A stretch of 22,275 nt of DNA from a virus: positions 1-22,275 of the IMG/VR virus record IMGVR_UViG_3300034061_003276; one strand, 5' to 3'. Both the position numbers and the translations under genes were made by a program. Every line of letters starts with the position of its first letter. Position 1 is the first letter of the stretch. A model generated the notes under the pieces. The model saw only the letters and a list, made by a program, of their open reading frames with translations. It searched no databases and was not told where the DNA came from. Positions 21,351-22,275 of the stretch are shown piece by piece.

Positions 21351-22275
21351 GCGCCCATCCAGCCGGTTGCGCCTGCGGTGCGGTCGCTGTAGTGGCGACG
21401 GGGCATGGCTGCGCGGGGCTCGCGGGAGGCGACTGGAAATGCAAACGTCACCGCGATCGCATCGGCGGCGTCAGGAGAAGCTAGACCCCTGGCTTTCATA
21501 TCCTTCTTGCTCTCCAAGAAGATCGTACCGCTTGAGTCGGGTTTGGTCTTTGGCCCGGTCAGATCCGCCTTCAGTTGCCTGTCTGGCGCGATCGACGCGG
21601 TTCTTAACCAGTCCCGCAGCGCACCCCACAGCTCAGCGCGCTTGTTACCCCACATCACTTGGTTCTTGGCTTTCCAGCCAAAGTTGACCCCACGCACCTT
21701 ATACCGCTGTTCGACCAGCCGGTCAAGTATGCCGTACCCCAACCCACCCTCGTCAATCACCGTCAGCGTCGGTTTGTACTCCTCGATCGCGTCGATGACG
21801 TGCCCCACGGTCGTCATCGTATCATCGCCCCGGTACCGCTTGATTGCGATGATGTCACGCCCTTGGCGCACCGCGATGACCGTTGAGTCACCGCCCGACC
21901 TGGCTGGGTCGATGCCGATTACAATTGGCGCTGTCTCGTCTTTGTGCTTGGGCCGGGCAAACGCCTGATCGACCAGCGCGGGTCCAATGAACTGATCGTC
22001 GCCTGCGCTCGGGAACTCTCCGTACACCTCGACCTTGGCCTGTATCGAGTCTTCGCCGTACTCCGCGATGATCTGCTCGTAAACCTGCTTGTCGGTGTCC
22101 TCAACGTCGCGGGCGTCAATGTTCTCTGTCGTCCAAAAGTCGCGCTTCGAGTTGAAACACTCAAAGAAGTAGCCTTGATTGCGGCGCGGGTTGGAGAAAG
22201 CAAACCAGAACCTGTGCGGCGTGTTTTCTGTGAAGAAACCAGCGGCCACTTGCCAGATCGAGTCTGGGATACCTG
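21347..22275 (-). CDS. Terminase large subunit, nuclease half (partial, 5' end outside window)
   Basis: The frame is open to the window edge (it reads IPDSIWQVAAGFF at the top), so the N-terminal ATPase with Walker motifs is missing from view. The visible 309 codons contain the RNase H-like nuclease: VIGIDPARSGGDSTVIAVRQ holds the first catalytic Asp, LTVIDEGGLGYGILDRL the second acidic site, and LASPDAADAIAVTFAFPVAS the third. These acidic residues bind the metal ions that cut concatemeric DNA during headful packaging. The preceding EYGEDSIQAKVEVYGEFPSA joins the two halves in this family. The C-terminal tail is basic (MPRRHYSDRT). It heads the head-gene block. Confidence 0.9.
   Translation of the reverse strand, partial: GIPDSIWQVAAGFFTENTPHRFWFAFSNPRRNQGYFFECFNSKRDFWTTENIDARDVEDTDKQVYEQIIAEYGEDSIQAKVEVYGEFPSAGDDQFIGPALVDQAFARPKHKDETAPIVIGIDPARSGGDSTVIAVRQGRDIIAIKRYRGDDTMTTVGHVIDAIEEYKPTLTVIDEGGLGYGILDRLVEQRYKVRGVNFGWKAKNQVMWGNKRAELWGALRDWLRTASIAPDRQLKADLTGPKTKPDSSGTIFLESKKDMKARGLASPDAADAIAVTFAFPVASREPRAAMPRRHYSDRTAGATGWMGA

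Overview
The window is a late-gene segment of a tailed dsDNA bacteriophage (or prophage) with a P22-like, short-tailed (podovirus) virion plan. Every credible gene reads on the minus strand, so transcription runs from high to low coordinates. Genes are packed with 1-17 base overlaps or gaps of a few bases, and there is no gene-free stretch over 300 bases. Shine-Dalgarno sites and one near-consensus sigma70 promoter suggest a proteobacterial host. The mildly GC-rich, Ala/Gly-rich proteins would suit a beta- or gammaproteobacterium, but the host cannot be fixed from this sequence. No tRNA, rRNA, CRISPR, IS element, integrase, repressor, replication gene or complete lysin is visible.

Right to left (5' to 3' for the phage): the nuclease half of the large terminase (cut by the window edge); three small basic proteins of 85, 48 and 44 aa; a 703-aa P22-type portal; a 120-aa DUF5856-like protein; two small probable virion proteins (100 and 75 aa); a fibre with a self-cleaving S74 chaperone domain; two small conserved proteins (103 and 53 aa). 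A strong promoter then precedes the scaffold and P22-fold coat genes, and a terminator follows the coat gene. Next come two small beta-rich structural genes separated by further terminators, a 60-aa protein, and a YadA-like fibre. Then follow P22 gp4-like and gp10-like neck genes, a jelly-roll protein in the tail-needle position, and a large tail fibre with a carbohydrate-binding-like C-terminus. After two small genes come three large ejection-type proteins (574, 501 and 712 aa). The left end holds a tight run of small membrane-anchored proteins, beginning with an XhlA-like protein, and runs off the window.

Together these make procapsid assembly (portal, scaffold, coat), packaging (terminase), head closure (gp4/gp10), adsorption (at least three fibre-like proteins with different ends) and genome delivery (ejection proteins). 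The leftmost membrane-protein run may serve lysis or entry.

The backbone is a recognisable P22-like plan. The most notable local features are: the promoter / 5' hairpin / terminator framing of the scaffold-coat unit; three terminators in about 1 kb, one preceded by an 11-codon ORF that mimics the start of the next gene; fibre genes inserted in the head block that share a short sequence with a neighbouring small gene; an exact 18-residue repeat whose codons have almost all diverged; and a 24-residue transmembrane peptide.
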